Source: Candidatus Hodarchaeota archaeon (lineage in GTDB: Archaea > Asgardarchaeota > Heimdallarchaeia > Hodarchaeales > Hodarchaeaceae). Taken from it: a stretch of 13,641 nucleotides of DNA. The DNA lies in contig JAUUVJ010000051.1 in assembly GCA_030589605.1 (NCBI GenBank), positions 1 to 13,641 of the forward strand. Direction: 5' to 3'. The notes beneath the pieces are model-generated. The model was not told the DNA's origin, searched no databases, and was given only the letters and a program-made list of their open reading frames with translations. The translations under genes and the position numbers were made by a program. Of the stretch, positions 1-6,538 are shown piece by piece. The stretch's first letter is position 1, and each line of letters opens with the position of its first letter.

Positions 1-457
1 CTTGTACAATTGGAATACCGAAGTATTCTAAAAGTTGTTTGGCATCATCTATCATTTCTGGAGATATTCGTGAAGTTGCTTGTGCATACTTCATTGCTCC
101 AATCATATCACCTCTGGAAAGGGCATCTTGACGTTTTAACTCTGCTTCCTTTTTTTTCTCCTTTCGTGATTCAATTTCAGCACTCTTAAATGAAGGAGGT
201 TTTCCATCAAAGATAAAGACTGGTTTGATGTTATATGCTAGAAGATTAGTCATCCTATAGAACAATCCTGTTAGGTGACTGGTAACATTACCTTCTGAGT
301 CTGTAAAATAGCTTCCACCAGTACTTTGATCACGAATTCTTGCTAAAAAGGCATATATGATATTATAGGCGTCAAACCCAATTTTTTTACCAGTTAAATC
401 TCGAATTTCTATTTCTTTGCGACTCTTCGTAATTAACTTCCCAATTTTTGTTCCCAT
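1..457 (-). CDS. fen: Flap endonuclease FEN1, N-terminal part (cut by window edge)
   Basis: FEN1 is the structure-specific 5' nuclease that removes flaps during Okazaki-fragment maturation and long-patch repair, working with PCNA. The 152 visible residues begin MGTKIGKLI, the Met-Gly start typical of FEN1, where the processed N-terminus lies in the active site. They contain the N-domain motifs GKKIGFDAYN (metal ligand Asp29), TSHLTGLFYR, and KPVFIFDGKPP (metal ligand Asp84), then the helical-arch region rich in Lys/Glu and ISPEMIDDAKQLLEYFGIP. This closely follows archaeal FEN1 order and spacing. The I-domain and the C-terminal PCNA-binding peptide lie outside the window. The start is ATG at 457-455; GAG is the only purine run just upstream, so a short leader or leaderless mRNA is possible. 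The family call is very secure. Confidence 0.96.
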   Translation of the reverse strand, partial: MGTKIGKLITKSRKEIEIRDLTGKKIGFDAYNIIYAFLARIRDQSTGGSYFTDSEGNVTSHLTGLFYRMTNLLAYNIKPVFIFDGKPPSFKSAEIESRKEKKKEAELKRQDALSRGDMIGAMKYAQATSRISPEMIDDAKQLLEYFGIPIVQ

Positions 458-621
458 CTCTTTTTATTCCATTTAATTCATAATCATAATGATTTAAGAA
501 TAGTATCTAGTTAAATGAAATAAATAGAATTCGCATTTGTAATTTGTCATTTCTAAGATCTTTTAAGAAAAGGCATAAATTATAAATTGCTTTTCTAAAA
601 CTTACCTAATTGATTCAAATA

Positions 622-631
622 TTGTATAAAA
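622..631 (+). promoter_or_regulatory. Probable TATA box for tRNA-Val
   Basis: An AT-rich TTGTATAAAA element lies about 50 bases before the tRNA-Val 5' end. An archaeal TATA box at this place would start transcription near 650-655, giving a 5' leader for RNase P to remove. The whole spacer is AT-rich, so this rests on motif and spacing only. Confidence 0.4.
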
Positions 632-676
632 TAATTTGAAATATTGAATAAGAAGCAAATACCCCTAAAACGTATT

Positions 677-785
677 GGGTCGGTGGTCTAGCTCGGTTAT
701 GACGCCTGGCTTACACCCAGGATTGAACTTTGGCTTAATACAAAGTTGACCTCGGATATCGGCAGTTCAAATCTGCTCCGACCCA
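677..785 (+). tRNA. tRNA-Val (anticodon UAC), interrupted by a 34-nt insertion
   Basis: The acceptor arms GGGTCGG (677-683) and CCGACCC (778-784) pair perfectly, followed by discriminator A785 and no encoded CCA. The D-arm runs 686-703. The anticodon arm is CCTGG / CTTACAC / CCAGG (705-721) with anticodon TAC at 712-714, read as valine. The T-arm is GGCAG / TTCAAAT / CTGCT (761-777) with one G-U pair. Between the anticodon arm and the T-arm there are 39 bases instead of the usual five. Removing 34 leaves variable loop ATATC and a 75-nt tRNA, the normal length for Val. The amino-acid identity and fold are secure; the exact intron edges are not (see the intron entry). Confidence 0.95.
722..755 (+). 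other. Insertion (probable intron) in the variable loop of tRNA-Val
   Basis: This 34-nt segment separates the 3' anticodon stem from the variable loop. It contains a perfect 7-bp hairpin, AACTTTG (726-732) with CAAAGTT (741-747). The bases GGAT occur at both borders (720-723 and 754-757), so the junction can slide by up to four bases without changing the mature RNA. I tested each allowed frame for a strict bulge-helix-bulge (4-bp central helix, two 3-nt bulges) and found none. The best partial pairing is AGG (719-721) with CCT (750-752). Processing is therefore likely but of relaxed or unknown type. Confidence 0.7.
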
Positions 786-791
786 CTACTC

Positions 792-802
792 TTTATATAT
801 AT
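792..802 (+). promoter_or_regulatory. Possible TATA box for tRNA-Leu
   Basis: TTTATATATAT is a good match to the archaeal TATA consensus and lies between the two tRNA genes. It is about 145 bases before the tRNA-Leu 5' end, so it would imply a long leader. A second candidate (TATTAAA near 921) would start transcription almost at the tRNA. Cotranscription with tRNA-Val is also possible. Confidence 0.3.
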
Positions 803-968
803 CATTTCATCTAAATTTCTAGAAGTCATTGACGAATTATCATATTTCAGCAGAAAAGTTACTCAAAAATCAGAAAATTCATCAAAAATACCAAAATTTC
901 ATTTCATTGAATGTGTACTAATATTAAACTGGAAATCCAATACAGCGGGGGTTTCCAAGCCAGGTCAA

Positions 969-989
969 AGGTCATTAAAGTCCGATTAA
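969..989 (+). other. tRNA-Leu intron 1 (D-loop, near position 21/22), 21 nt
   Basis: AAAGG occurs at 967-971 and again at 988-992, so the insertion length is fixed at 21 nt although its frame can slide. Of the allowed frames only one gives a bulge-helix-bulge-like fold: a 4-bp central helix GGTC (963-966) with GATT (984-987, two G-U pairs), bulges AAA (967-969) and AAA (988-990), and a short inner GG/CC pairing. Cutting after the second base of each bulge removes 969-989. The outer helix is imperfect, so this is a relaxed motif. Confidence 0.72.
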
Positions 990-1036
990 AGGAGCTGGAC
1001 TTAGGATCCAGTCGTATAGGCGTTCGAGGGTTCAAA

Positions 1037-1068
1037 TTTCCTAGAAGTGTACTTTCTTGGAATGAAAA
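1037..1068 (+). other. tRNA-Leu intron 2 (T-loop, position 59/60), 32 nt, strict bulge-helix-bulge
   Basis: The fold is a textbook bulge-helix-bulge. The outer helix is the T-stem itself (GAGGG 1026-1030 with CCCTC 1070-1074). The central 4-bp helix is TTCA (1031-1034) with TGAA (1063-1066). The bulges are AAT (1035-1037) and AAT (1067-1069). The inner stem starts TTCC (1038-1041) with GGAA (1059-1062) and continues as AGAA with TTCT after a T-T mismatch. Cutting after the second base of each bulge restores T-loop TTCAAAT and a perfect T-arm. Confidence 0.92.
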
Positions 1069-1251
1069 TCCCTCCCCCCGCATCAACATCAACTTTTCTT
1101 GGAAATTCATTGCCTTTTATTCCGCTAACGGAGCAGGAATCGCCCACGAATTACATTCCCCCCTATTAAACTAGTCCTATCAGAGTACGAATTAAGTACT
1201 TTGGAGAACCATTTTAAATTACTATCTGTGAAATATCATTTATATGTGGTA

Positions 1252-1911
1252 ATGATGACGGATTTGGAAAAAACTTTCTCAGAAATAGATAAACAGTTAG
1301 ATCTTGATAATCAGAAGCGTGAAGAATTAATTACAATTAGCAGAAGTGCTATTCGATGTTCTTCGATTGCCATCCGCCATCTACACAGAAAAGAGATCTC
1401 AGATGCACAGAAGAAGATCCAGGAAAATGAAGAAATAATATTTCGTATTAATGAATTAGCTTTGGAAATGAATCCATATCCTTTTGGAATGGTTAATTCT
1501 GCAAATCAGGAATATGTTGAGGCGATATTTCTTTTTTCATTTCTTCAGGGAAAACCTTTTCCAAGTTTTACTGAATTAAAAGTTCCTTATTTGGCATATC
1601 TTCATGGAATACCTGATTTTATTGGTGAACTTCGTCGTTTCATTCTCGATACTCTTCGTAAGAAAGACAGTATTGATCTTGCAGTCAAAGCACTTGATCT
1701 TATGGATGAACTCTATTCATTACTTGTTACTTTGGATTATCCTGCTGGATTAACCCATAATTTAAGAAAGAAAACTGATTTTGTACGAAATCTAACTGAA
1801 AAGACACGAGGGGATGTAACTCTAGCATTGAATAGATTAGATCTGGTTAACACTCTAAATAAAACCCTACAATCCTATCTTCCTTCTAATACTAGGAAGG
1901 AACTAGAGTGA
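1252..1911 (+). CDS. Translin/TRAX family protein
   Basis: The protein is 219 residues, all-helical in character, and matches the translin/TRAX family. Visible motifs are NQEYVEA (86-91), whose two glutamates match the acidic pair used for RNA cleavage in TRAX; YLHGIPDFIGELRR (116-129); and LRKKTDFVRNLTEKTRGDVT (171-190), the family's C-terminal signature. Eukaryotic translin and TRAX form the C3PO ribonuclease that degrades RNA fragments and can process tRNA pieces; archaea carry single translin-like homologues. Conserved acids suggest an active, TRAX-like nuclease, but the substrate is unknown. The frame opens further back to a TTG at 1201, but residues before the ATG at 1252 do not look like family sequence, and a TAAATTA element near 1213-1220 would give a nearly leaderless mRNA. 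ATG at 1255 is equally possible. It lies just after the two split tRNA genes and converges on gcvPB. Confidence 0.88.
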   Translation: MMTDLEKTFSEIDKQLDLDNQKREELITISRSAIRCSSIAIRHLHRKEISDAQKKIQENEEIIFRINELALEMNPYPFGMVNSANQEYVEAIFLFSFLQGKPFPSFTELKVPYLAYLHGIPDFIGELRRFILDTLRKKDSIDLAVKALDLMDELYSLLVTLDYPAGLTHNLRKKTDFVRNLTEKTRGDVTLALNRLDLVNTLNKTLQSYLPSNTRKELE

Positions 1912-1917
1912 AAGATG

Positions 1918-1928
1918 CTTTCTTTTTG
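1918..1928 (+). terminator. Possible T-rich terminator after the translin gene
   Basis: A pyrimidine run, CTTTCTTTTT, follows the translin stop codon by a few bases, in the 31-bp gap between two convergent genes. Archaeal RNA polymerase stops at such T tracts. A 7-bp hairpin (TTCCTTC 1880-1886 with GAAGGAA 1896-1902) lies just upstream inside the last codons; it may be incidental. Confidence 0.35.
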
Positions 1929-1942
1929 AAATCTTTAATCAA

Positions 1943-3475
1943 TTATTTAGATTCACTTTTTTGTTGTTCAAGCATTCGATAACTTATTATGGGTTTTCTA
2001 GCAGCTTTAACATCGTCTATTCTTCGTACAGATGTATTTTGGGGTGCATCTGTAATACTTTGAGTTTGACCAGAGTAAGCAAGATTTGAAACATCAGCTA
2101 ATATTTCAATAAATTGATCTAGTGTTTTTTTAGCTTCAGTTTCAGTTGGTTCAATCATGAGAGCCTCGGGTACAATTAACGGGAAATAAATAGTTGGAGG
2201 ATGTACTCCTCGGTCTAGTAAATACTTAGAAACATCTAAAGCGGAAAGATTTGTATCTTTTGTCAGTGGTTTTGCAGATAAGACAAACTCATGCATACAG
2301 AAAGAAGATCCACAATAGGGAACGAAAAATCCTCTAATTAACTGAGTTTTTGACATCATGTAGTTTGCATTTAACACTGCCATTTCAGAGACAGCTTTTA
2401 GTCCCTCACGTCCTAGTCTTAGAATATATGTATAAGCTCTTAGAACTATAGAAAAATTACCAAAATAACTTCTAACTTTTCCAATAGTCTTAGGATGATT
2501 ATATTGAAAGAAATATTCATCATTTTCTACATTAAAATCAATTGTAGGAATAGGTAAAAAGGGTTCTAGCTTTTTGATTACTCCAACTGGTCCTGATCCT
2601 GGTCCACCACCACCGTGAGGTGTTGCAAAGGTTTTATGTAGATTGTAATGCACTATATCGAATCCCATATCACCTGGACGTGCTTTCCCCATGATAGCAT
2701 TGAAGTTCGCCCCATCATAATAAGCTAAACCATCCACTTCATGGATAATCTTTATCATTTCCTCAATATTTTGTTCAAATATCCCAAGGGTGTTTGGATT
2801 CGTTAACATGATTCCAGCTGTTTTTTCAGAGACAGCAGTCCGCATAGCCTCTAAATCGATGCATCCATCTTCATGAGATGGAATTACTACAGTTTTAAAA
2901 CCACACATCGATGCTGTAGCAGGATTTGTACCATGAGCACTGTCAGGTACAATTATTTCTTGTTTCAAACCCAAATTTCCTTTTGAACCATGATATTGAC
3001 GTATAATCATTATCCCAGTATATTCCCCATGAGCTCCTGCTGCAGGTTGAAGGGTTACTTTACTCATTCCTGAAAGTTCAACTAACCAATGAGCGAGTTC
3101 ATACATTATTTGGAGTGATCCTTGGACAGTATCAGCAGATTGATAAGGATGAATATTTTGAGCTTTAGGATAAGTTGTTACAAGATCACAAATCTTTGGA
3201 TTGTATTTCATTGTACAACTCCCAAGTGGATAAAATCCTCCATCCACTCCATAATTCATTTGAGAAAGTCTTGTGAAATGCCTGATTACATCAAGTTCAC
3301 TTAGTTCAGGGAGGTTTAAAGGTTCCTCTCGTAACATCTCAGGAGATATTCTTAGTTTTGCTTTCTCTATAAAGCTTTTTTCTTTCTCATTTAACTCATC
3401 TAATTGATACCCCATTCGCCCAGGGGTTGATTGTTCAAAGATTAACAGCTTTTCCCATGTTGTTTGTTTGTACAT
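1943..3475 (-). CDS. gcvPB: Glycine dehydrogenase (decarboxylating) subunit 2
   Basis: This is the C-terminal half of the two-part P-protein of the glycine cleavage system, which decarboxylates glycine with PLP and passes the aminomethyl group to lipoylated GcvH. At 510 residues it has the usual length. Visible motifs are YPLGSCTMK (82-90), PAAGAHGEYTG near 144-154, DSAHGTNPA (178-186), AYYDGAN with Asp254 under the PLP ring, and NLHKTFATPHGGGGPG with Lys281 as the PLP Schiff-base lysine. It starts one base after the gcvPA stop codon. Its Shine-Dalgarno AAGGAGG sits inside the last codons of gcvPA (encoding Gly-Gly), so the two halves are almost certainly translated from one mRNA. The reverse reaction would allow glycine synthesis. 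gcvT and dihydrolipoamide dehydrogenase are not in the window. Confidence 0.97.
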   Translation of the reverse strand: MYKQTTWEKLLIFEQSTPGRMGYQLDELNEKEKSFIEKAKLRISPEMLREEPLNLPELSELDVIRHFTRLSQMNYGVDGGFYPLGSCTMKYNPKICDLVTTYPKAQNIHPYQSADTVQGSLQIMYELAHWLVELSGMSKVTLQPAAGAHGEYTGIMIIRQYHGSKGNLGLKQEIIVPDSAHGTNPATASMCGFKTVVIPSHEDGCIDLEAMRTAVSEKTAGIMLTNPNTLGIFEQNIEEMIKIIHEVDGLAYYDGANFNAIMGKARPGDMGFDIVHYNLHKTFATPHGGGGPGSGPVGVIKKLEPFLPIPTIDFNVENDEYFFQYNHPKTIGKVRSYFGNFSIVLRAYTYILRLGREGLKAVSEMAVLNANYMMSKTQLIRGFFVPYCGSSFCMHEFVLSAKPLTKDTNLSALDVSKYLLDRGVHPPTIYFPLIVPEALMIEPTETEAKKTLDQFIEILADVSNLAYSGQTQSITDAPQNTSVRRIDDVKAARKPIISYRMLEQQKSESK

Positions 3476-3476
3476 C

Positions 3477-4895
3477 TTATTTTCCTCCTTTTTTATTAAG
3501 AAAATCTCGAATTAATGCTACAGTTTTTTCTATTTCATAATCTGCTATCATTTCAGTTGCAGCTGAGAGGAAAGATTGGCCTAATTCTGGGAAATGTGGT
3601 TGAAGAGAAAAACCGATTTGAATATTATTCTTCTGGAGGTGTTTTTCTAATTCTTTTGATGATATTTTTTCATCTATATTGAAAACAAATTCTTTAAGAA
3701 TCGAACCTGTAAAATTTGGTGAAGAAATTCCATTTACTGAATCCAGTTCTTCCATAAGATAATTTGTACGGGCCATACATGTTTCAGCTAATTTTTTTAA
3801 TCCATTTGGCCCAATTAAACTTAGAAAAATAGCAGAAGCAACAGCACAGAGGGCATTATTTGTACAAATATTAGATGTAGCTTTTTCACGACGGATATGT
3901 TGTTCTCTAGTTTGGAGAGTCATGGTAAAAGCTCTATTACTAGAATTTTTTTCTGTTGTTAAACCTATTATTCGGCCAGGCATGGTACGAGAGAGTTTAA
4001 GATCATTCTTTACAGCAAATAACCCAAGCAATGGGCCTCCGAAATTCATAGGCAAACCAAGTGATTGTCCCTCGCCAATAGCAATATCTGCTCCATAATC
4101 TCCTGGAGATTTTAAGACACCCAAGGATATTGGATCAACACCTACTACAAATAATCCTCCAAGATCATGGGCCAGATTTCCAATCTTTTCAGCATCTTTT
4201 TCGATTATTCCCCAAAAGTTTGGATTTTCTAAATATATACCTGAAATATTTCCTTCACTAGATTTAATTAGCTTTGTTATGGAATCTATGTCAGCTCTTC
4301 CCGTTTCTTGATTATAGGAATATGTTTTAATTGAAATAATAGGTCCTTGAGCATAGGTTTGAAGTGTTTGAAATCTTTCTGGCTGTAAATAGCTAGGTAC
4401 CAAAAAAATTTTTTTCCTTGTTGCTCGTGTACACATCAGAGCAGCTTCTCCGAGAGATGTAGCCATATCATACATAGAGGAATTAACTAATTCCAGTTTA
4501 GTAAGATCTGCAATCATTGATTGATATTCCCATAATGCTTGTAGCATTCCTTGAGAAATTTCAGAAGCATAAGGGGTGTATGCAGTATAAAATTCTGAAC
4601 GGCTTAGTATAGCTGGTATAACTGTTGGTATGAAATGATGATAGATTCCTGCCCCCAAAAAGCTAGTTAATTCGTCAGTAGACTTATTTTTTGTCAGAAT
4701 TTTTTGTACACGAGATAATGTAACCTTTTCTGAATGAGATTCAGGTATATCAAGTTTTCCTTGAAATCTTAGTTTTTCTGGAATACTCTGAAATAATTCA
4801 TTTATAGACGATATGCCTATAGTTTTCAACATAGAGTTGATTTGAGCTTCACTCTGAGGAAGAAAGGGGTGTGTAAACCTAGGAATAGAAGTCAT
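3477..4895 (-). CDS. gcvPA: Glycine dehydrogenase (decarboxylating) subunit 1
   Basis: This is the N-terminal half of the split glycine decarboxylase. It pairs with GcvPB to form the PLP-containing P-protein. The 472 residues show the family sequence SFLGAGIYHHFIPTVIP (near 78-94), EFYTAYTPYASEISQG (near 101-116), NSSMYDMATSLGEAALM, and near the C-terminal third NFGGPLLGLFAV, MPGRIIG, and TREQHIRREKATSNICTN. As expected for subunit 1, there is no PLP lysine motif like that of GcvPB. The ATG at 4895 has an AGGAG Shine-Dalgarno about nine bases upstream and a TATA-like element at 4929-4942. It is the first gene of a two-gene operon with gcvPB and slightly longer than typical archaeal homologues of about 450 residues. 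Confidence 0.97.
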   Translation of the reverse strand: MTSIPRFTHPFLPQSEAQINSMLKTIGISSINELFQSIPEKLRFQGKLDIPESHSEKVTLSRVQKILTKNKSTDELTSFLGAGIYHHFIPTVIPAILSRSEFYTAYTPYASEISQGMLQALWEYQSMIADLTKLELVNSSMYDMATSLGEAALMCTRATRKKIFLVPSYLQPERFQTLQTYAQGPIISIKTYSYNQETGRADIDSITKLIKSSEGNISGIYLENPNFWGIIEKDAEKIGNLAHDLGGLFVVGVDPISLGVLKSPGDYGADIAIGEGQSLGLPMNFGGPLLGLFAVKNDLKLSRTMPGRIIGLTTEKNSSNRAFTMTLQTREQHIRREKATSNICTNNALCAVASAIFLSLIGPNGLKKLAETCMARTNYLMEELDSVNGISSPNFTGSILKEFVFNIDEKISSKELEKHLQKNNIQIGFSLQPHFPELGQSFLSAATEMIADYEIEKTVALIRDFLNKKGGK

Positions 4896-4928
4896 ATGAG
4901 TAATCTCCTGATAATTTCAATAATTAGG

Positions 4929-4942
4929 TTTAAATTTTTATA
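4929..4942 (-). promoter_or_regulatory. TATA box of the gcvPA-gcvPB operon
   Basis: Read on the minus strand this is TATAAAAATTTAAA, ending 34 bases before the gcvPA ATG. Transcription would start near 4908-4912, leaving a leader just long enough for the visible AGGAG Shine-Dalgarno. No repeated or structured leader that would suggest a glycine riboswitch fits in this space. Confidence 0.55.
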
Positions 4943-5055
4943 TGTAGCTCGTCAGAAATCTATTTTATCTTCAAAGAAGTTAAATGATAAAGAATGAGGA
5001 TAATTTTCTAATTATTGGAAAAATATCAAATATTGGTGATTTTTTGGAAGGCAGA

Positions 5056-5703
5056 TCACTTTTTTCGTTTTCTTCTCATTATAAATGCACTTAATCCAAA
5101 AATCACCACTGGTAACATGTAACCTCCTATAGTAAGAACTACATTGGGTTTTATTTTACCTTTAGGAATTTGGGGAAATAGTGGTACCTCTGTAAGTTGT
5201 TCTACTCCTGCTAGAAATATATCAACATCATTTGTAAAAAGATATCCTTCAATACCATTTAGTAATATATACGAAACATTCATTGATGGAATCGTGATAT
5301 CTGTTCTTTCACTGGAAGTTACATTAAAAGTGATTGAGAATAAAATAACAGAATTGTTATATAGCATGCCAAAGTGATGTGAGAATTTATTCGGGTCGTT
5401 TCCAATTGTTGAATCAAGGGTAGGTTCACTACTGAAAAGAAATTCAAGATCTGAATGAAAATTTGCCGAAATGGTAAGATTTGGAATATCAAAGACATCT
5501 GTATTAGTAACTGAAACACTTACTCTGAGCTGATCATTTTGATATACATAAAGTGAACTAGCAACTTGGTAGATCTGAACAGGAAGAGTAGCGTTTGTAC
5601 TTAGAGGATAACCGTCTATTTGATTGATAGATCCGCATATAAGGCTGAAAATGAATAATGAAATGAAAATTTGTTTTAATGGGATTTTTTTACCTTCTAC
5701 CAT
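5056..5703 (-). CDS. Secreted, membrane-anchored protein of unknown function
   Basis: The 215-residue protein has a clear type I membrane topology. A short Lys-containing N-terminus is followed by a hydrophobic core (about 12-26), forming a signal peptide. An extracellular region (about 33-190) is rich in Asn, Ser, Thr, Val and Phe with alternating hydrophobic residues, so beta-sandwich in character, resembling an Ig-like or DUF11-type domain. A single membrane helix (about 189-208) and a basic tail RRKRKK then act as a stop-transfer anchor. The ectodomain holds several N-glycosylation sequons (such as NAT, NVT and NVS) and has no cysteines. The ATG at 5703 has an AAGGAG Shine-Dalgarno eight bases upstream. 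No catalytic motif is visible. A surface or adhesion role fits the topology, but no specific function can be named. Confidence 0.85.
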   Translation of the reverse strand: MVEGKKIPLKQIFISLFIFSLICGSINQIDGYPLSTNATLPVQIYQVASSLYVYQNDQLRVSVSVTNTDVFDIPNLTISANFHSDLEFLFSSEPTLDSTIGNDPNKFSHHFGMLYNNSVILFSITFNVTSSERTDITIPSMNVSYILLNGIEGYLFTNDVDIFLAGVEQLTEVPLFPQIPKGKIKPNVVLTIGGYMLPVVIFGLSAFIMRRKRKK

Positions 5704-5885
5704 TAATATTTCTCCTTGGTGAAAGCGTTAGATTGTATTCGCTCTTAAGGAATCACTAGTTTCGTCGTACGTGTGCAATGGAATTCGATTTTAGAAAGTT
5801 TCGAGAGAGCTTAAAAATGAATATTTAGAATTAAGTATACTTCTATTGAAGCAGGTGAAAAAAGGATTAAATGAGAAATGCAAAT

Positions 5886-6410
5886 TCAGTAAGCTACTGC
5901 AGTACCTTGTAGAGCAATTCGGGTGGCTAAATTAAACAATTCTTCAACATTTTGACCTTGTAGAGCACTAGTTTCGAAATAGGGAACAGAATGTTCAATT
6001 GCTAGAGTTTTCGCTTCATTAAACATCACTTCTCTTTTTTGAGCATCCGTTTTATTTCCTACCAAAATGAAAGGAGTATTAGGAGAATGTTTTCTTAATT
6101 CGCGAATCCAGTGTTTAACATCAAAAAATGATCCTCGATTTTGTAAGTCAAACACAATTAAAGCAACCCGGGCACCTAAGTAGAAATCTTCCCTGACACA
6201 ATTAAAACGTTCTTGTCCAGCTAAATCCCATAAAACAAGTTTAATTGATGTTCCTTCTAAAAAAGTTTGATGAACTTCAATATTCAAACCGATTGTGATG
6301 TCATAAACATTTGGGATTGATTGGGTACGTAAATGAGAACATAAAGATGTTTTTCCAACTTTTCCATCGCCAATAAGGATCATTTTAGTTGCAATTTCTT
6401 GAACGGTCAA
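5886..6410 (-). CDS. Ras/Rab-like small GTPase
   Basis: This is a single-domain Ras-superfamily GTPase of 174 residues. Every G box is present: G1 GDGKVGKTS (14-22), G2 Thr39 in the TIG motif, G3 WDLAGQERF (61-69) with the Ras-type catalytic Gln66, G4 NKTD (119-122) and G5 ETSAL (147-151). The Trp-Asp before LAGQERF and the switch spacing are Rab/Ras-like and not MglA- or Era-like. Expanded Ras-like families are a hallmark of Asgard archaea. The C-terminus (GTAVAY) has no cysteine, so no prenylation. The frame opens further upstream to 6506, but the extra 32 residues are hydrophobic and unlike the family. TTG at 6410 has an AGGTGG Shine-Dalgarno seven bases upstream, and a TATA element lies inside the upstream extension, so TTG is preferred. 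The cellular target is unknown. Confidence 0.93.
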   Translation of the reverse strand: MTVQEIATKMILIGDGKVGKTSLCSHLRTQSIPNVYDITIGLNIEVHQTFLEGTSIKLVLWDLAGQERFNCVREDFYLGARVALIVFDLQNRGSFFDVKHWIRELRKHSPNTPFILVGNKTDAQKREVMFNEAKTLAIEHSVPYFETSALQGQNVEELFNLATRIALQGTAVAY

Positions 6411-6440
6411 TTTTGTTCCACCTATAATTGGTATAAGGTA

Positions 6441-6449
6441 ATTATATGA
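6441..6449 (-). promoter_or_regulatory. TATA box of the small GTPase gene
   Basis: Read on minus, TCATATAAT lies about 31-39 bases before the chosen TTG start. It would place the transcription start around 6420-6425, just before the AGGTGG Shine-Dalgarno. Its position inside the longer open frame argues against the more upstream ATG. Confidence 0.45.
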
Positions 6450-6538
6450 CAAGAGAATTAAAGAAACAATATTATAGGGATAATATCTTAGATTGCTTAA
6501 ATGCAAAGACTAATGTTCTCGATTTTTCAGGAATTTCA

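Larger units (their letters stand above)
945..1082 (+). tRNA. tRNA-Leu (anticodon UAG) interrupted by two introns
   Basis: The acceptor arms GCGGGGG (945-951) and CCCCCGC (1075-1081) pair perfectly, followed by discriminator A1082 and no encoded CCA. The anticodon arm is CTGGA / CTTAGGA / TCCAG (995-1011), with anticodon TAG at 1002-1004. A 14-nt variable arm with a short CG/CG stem (1012-1025) marks a class II tRNA, as expected for Leu. The T-stem halves GAGGG (1026-1030) and CCCTC (1070-1074) are separated by 39 bases rather than seven. The D-stem halves TCC (954-956) and GGA (991-993) are also pushed apart. Removing 21 nt from the D-loop and 32 nt from the T-loop leaves exactly 85 nt with all arms paired, the usual length of archaeal tRNA-Leu. 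Confidence 0.96.

Noticed and set aside
677..785. Canonical 37/38 intron in tRNA-Val using CTCGG (751-755) as the 3' anticodon stem.
   Set aside because: CCTGG pairs perfectly with CCAGG (717-721) but only imperfectly with CTCGG, and no bulge-helix-bulge forms at 37/38.
1119..1140. Small hairpin-forming, GC-richer patch downstream of tRNA-Leu (TCCG/CGGA, nested in ATTCC/GGAAT).
   Set aside because: Only 4-5 bp, the two helices exclude each other, and there are no C/D or H/ACA box motifs to support an RNA gene.
904..1174. Open frames on both strands across the tRNA-Leu gene (68 and 87 codons).
   Set aside because: They run straight through a well-folded tRNA and its introns; translations have no family character.
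1201..1251. TTG start at 1201 for the translin gene.
   Set aside because: No Shine-Dalgarno, extra residues not family-like, and a TATA-like element lies within this stretch.
4896..5055. Glycine riboswitch or other structured leader upstream of gcvPA.
   Set aside because: The predicted leader after the TATA box is under about 20 nt and shows no aptamer-like pairing.
5770..5936. Plus-strand helical-looking frame between the surface-protein and GTPase genes.
   Set aside because: It lacks a supported start, overlaps the GTPase gene antisense, and is interrupted by stops in its first half.
6411..6506. N-terminal extension of the small GTPase to the ATG at 6506.
   Set aside because: The added 32 residues are hydrophobic and unlike Ras-family N-termini, contain the likely promoter, and the TTG at 6410 has a good Shine-Dalgarno.
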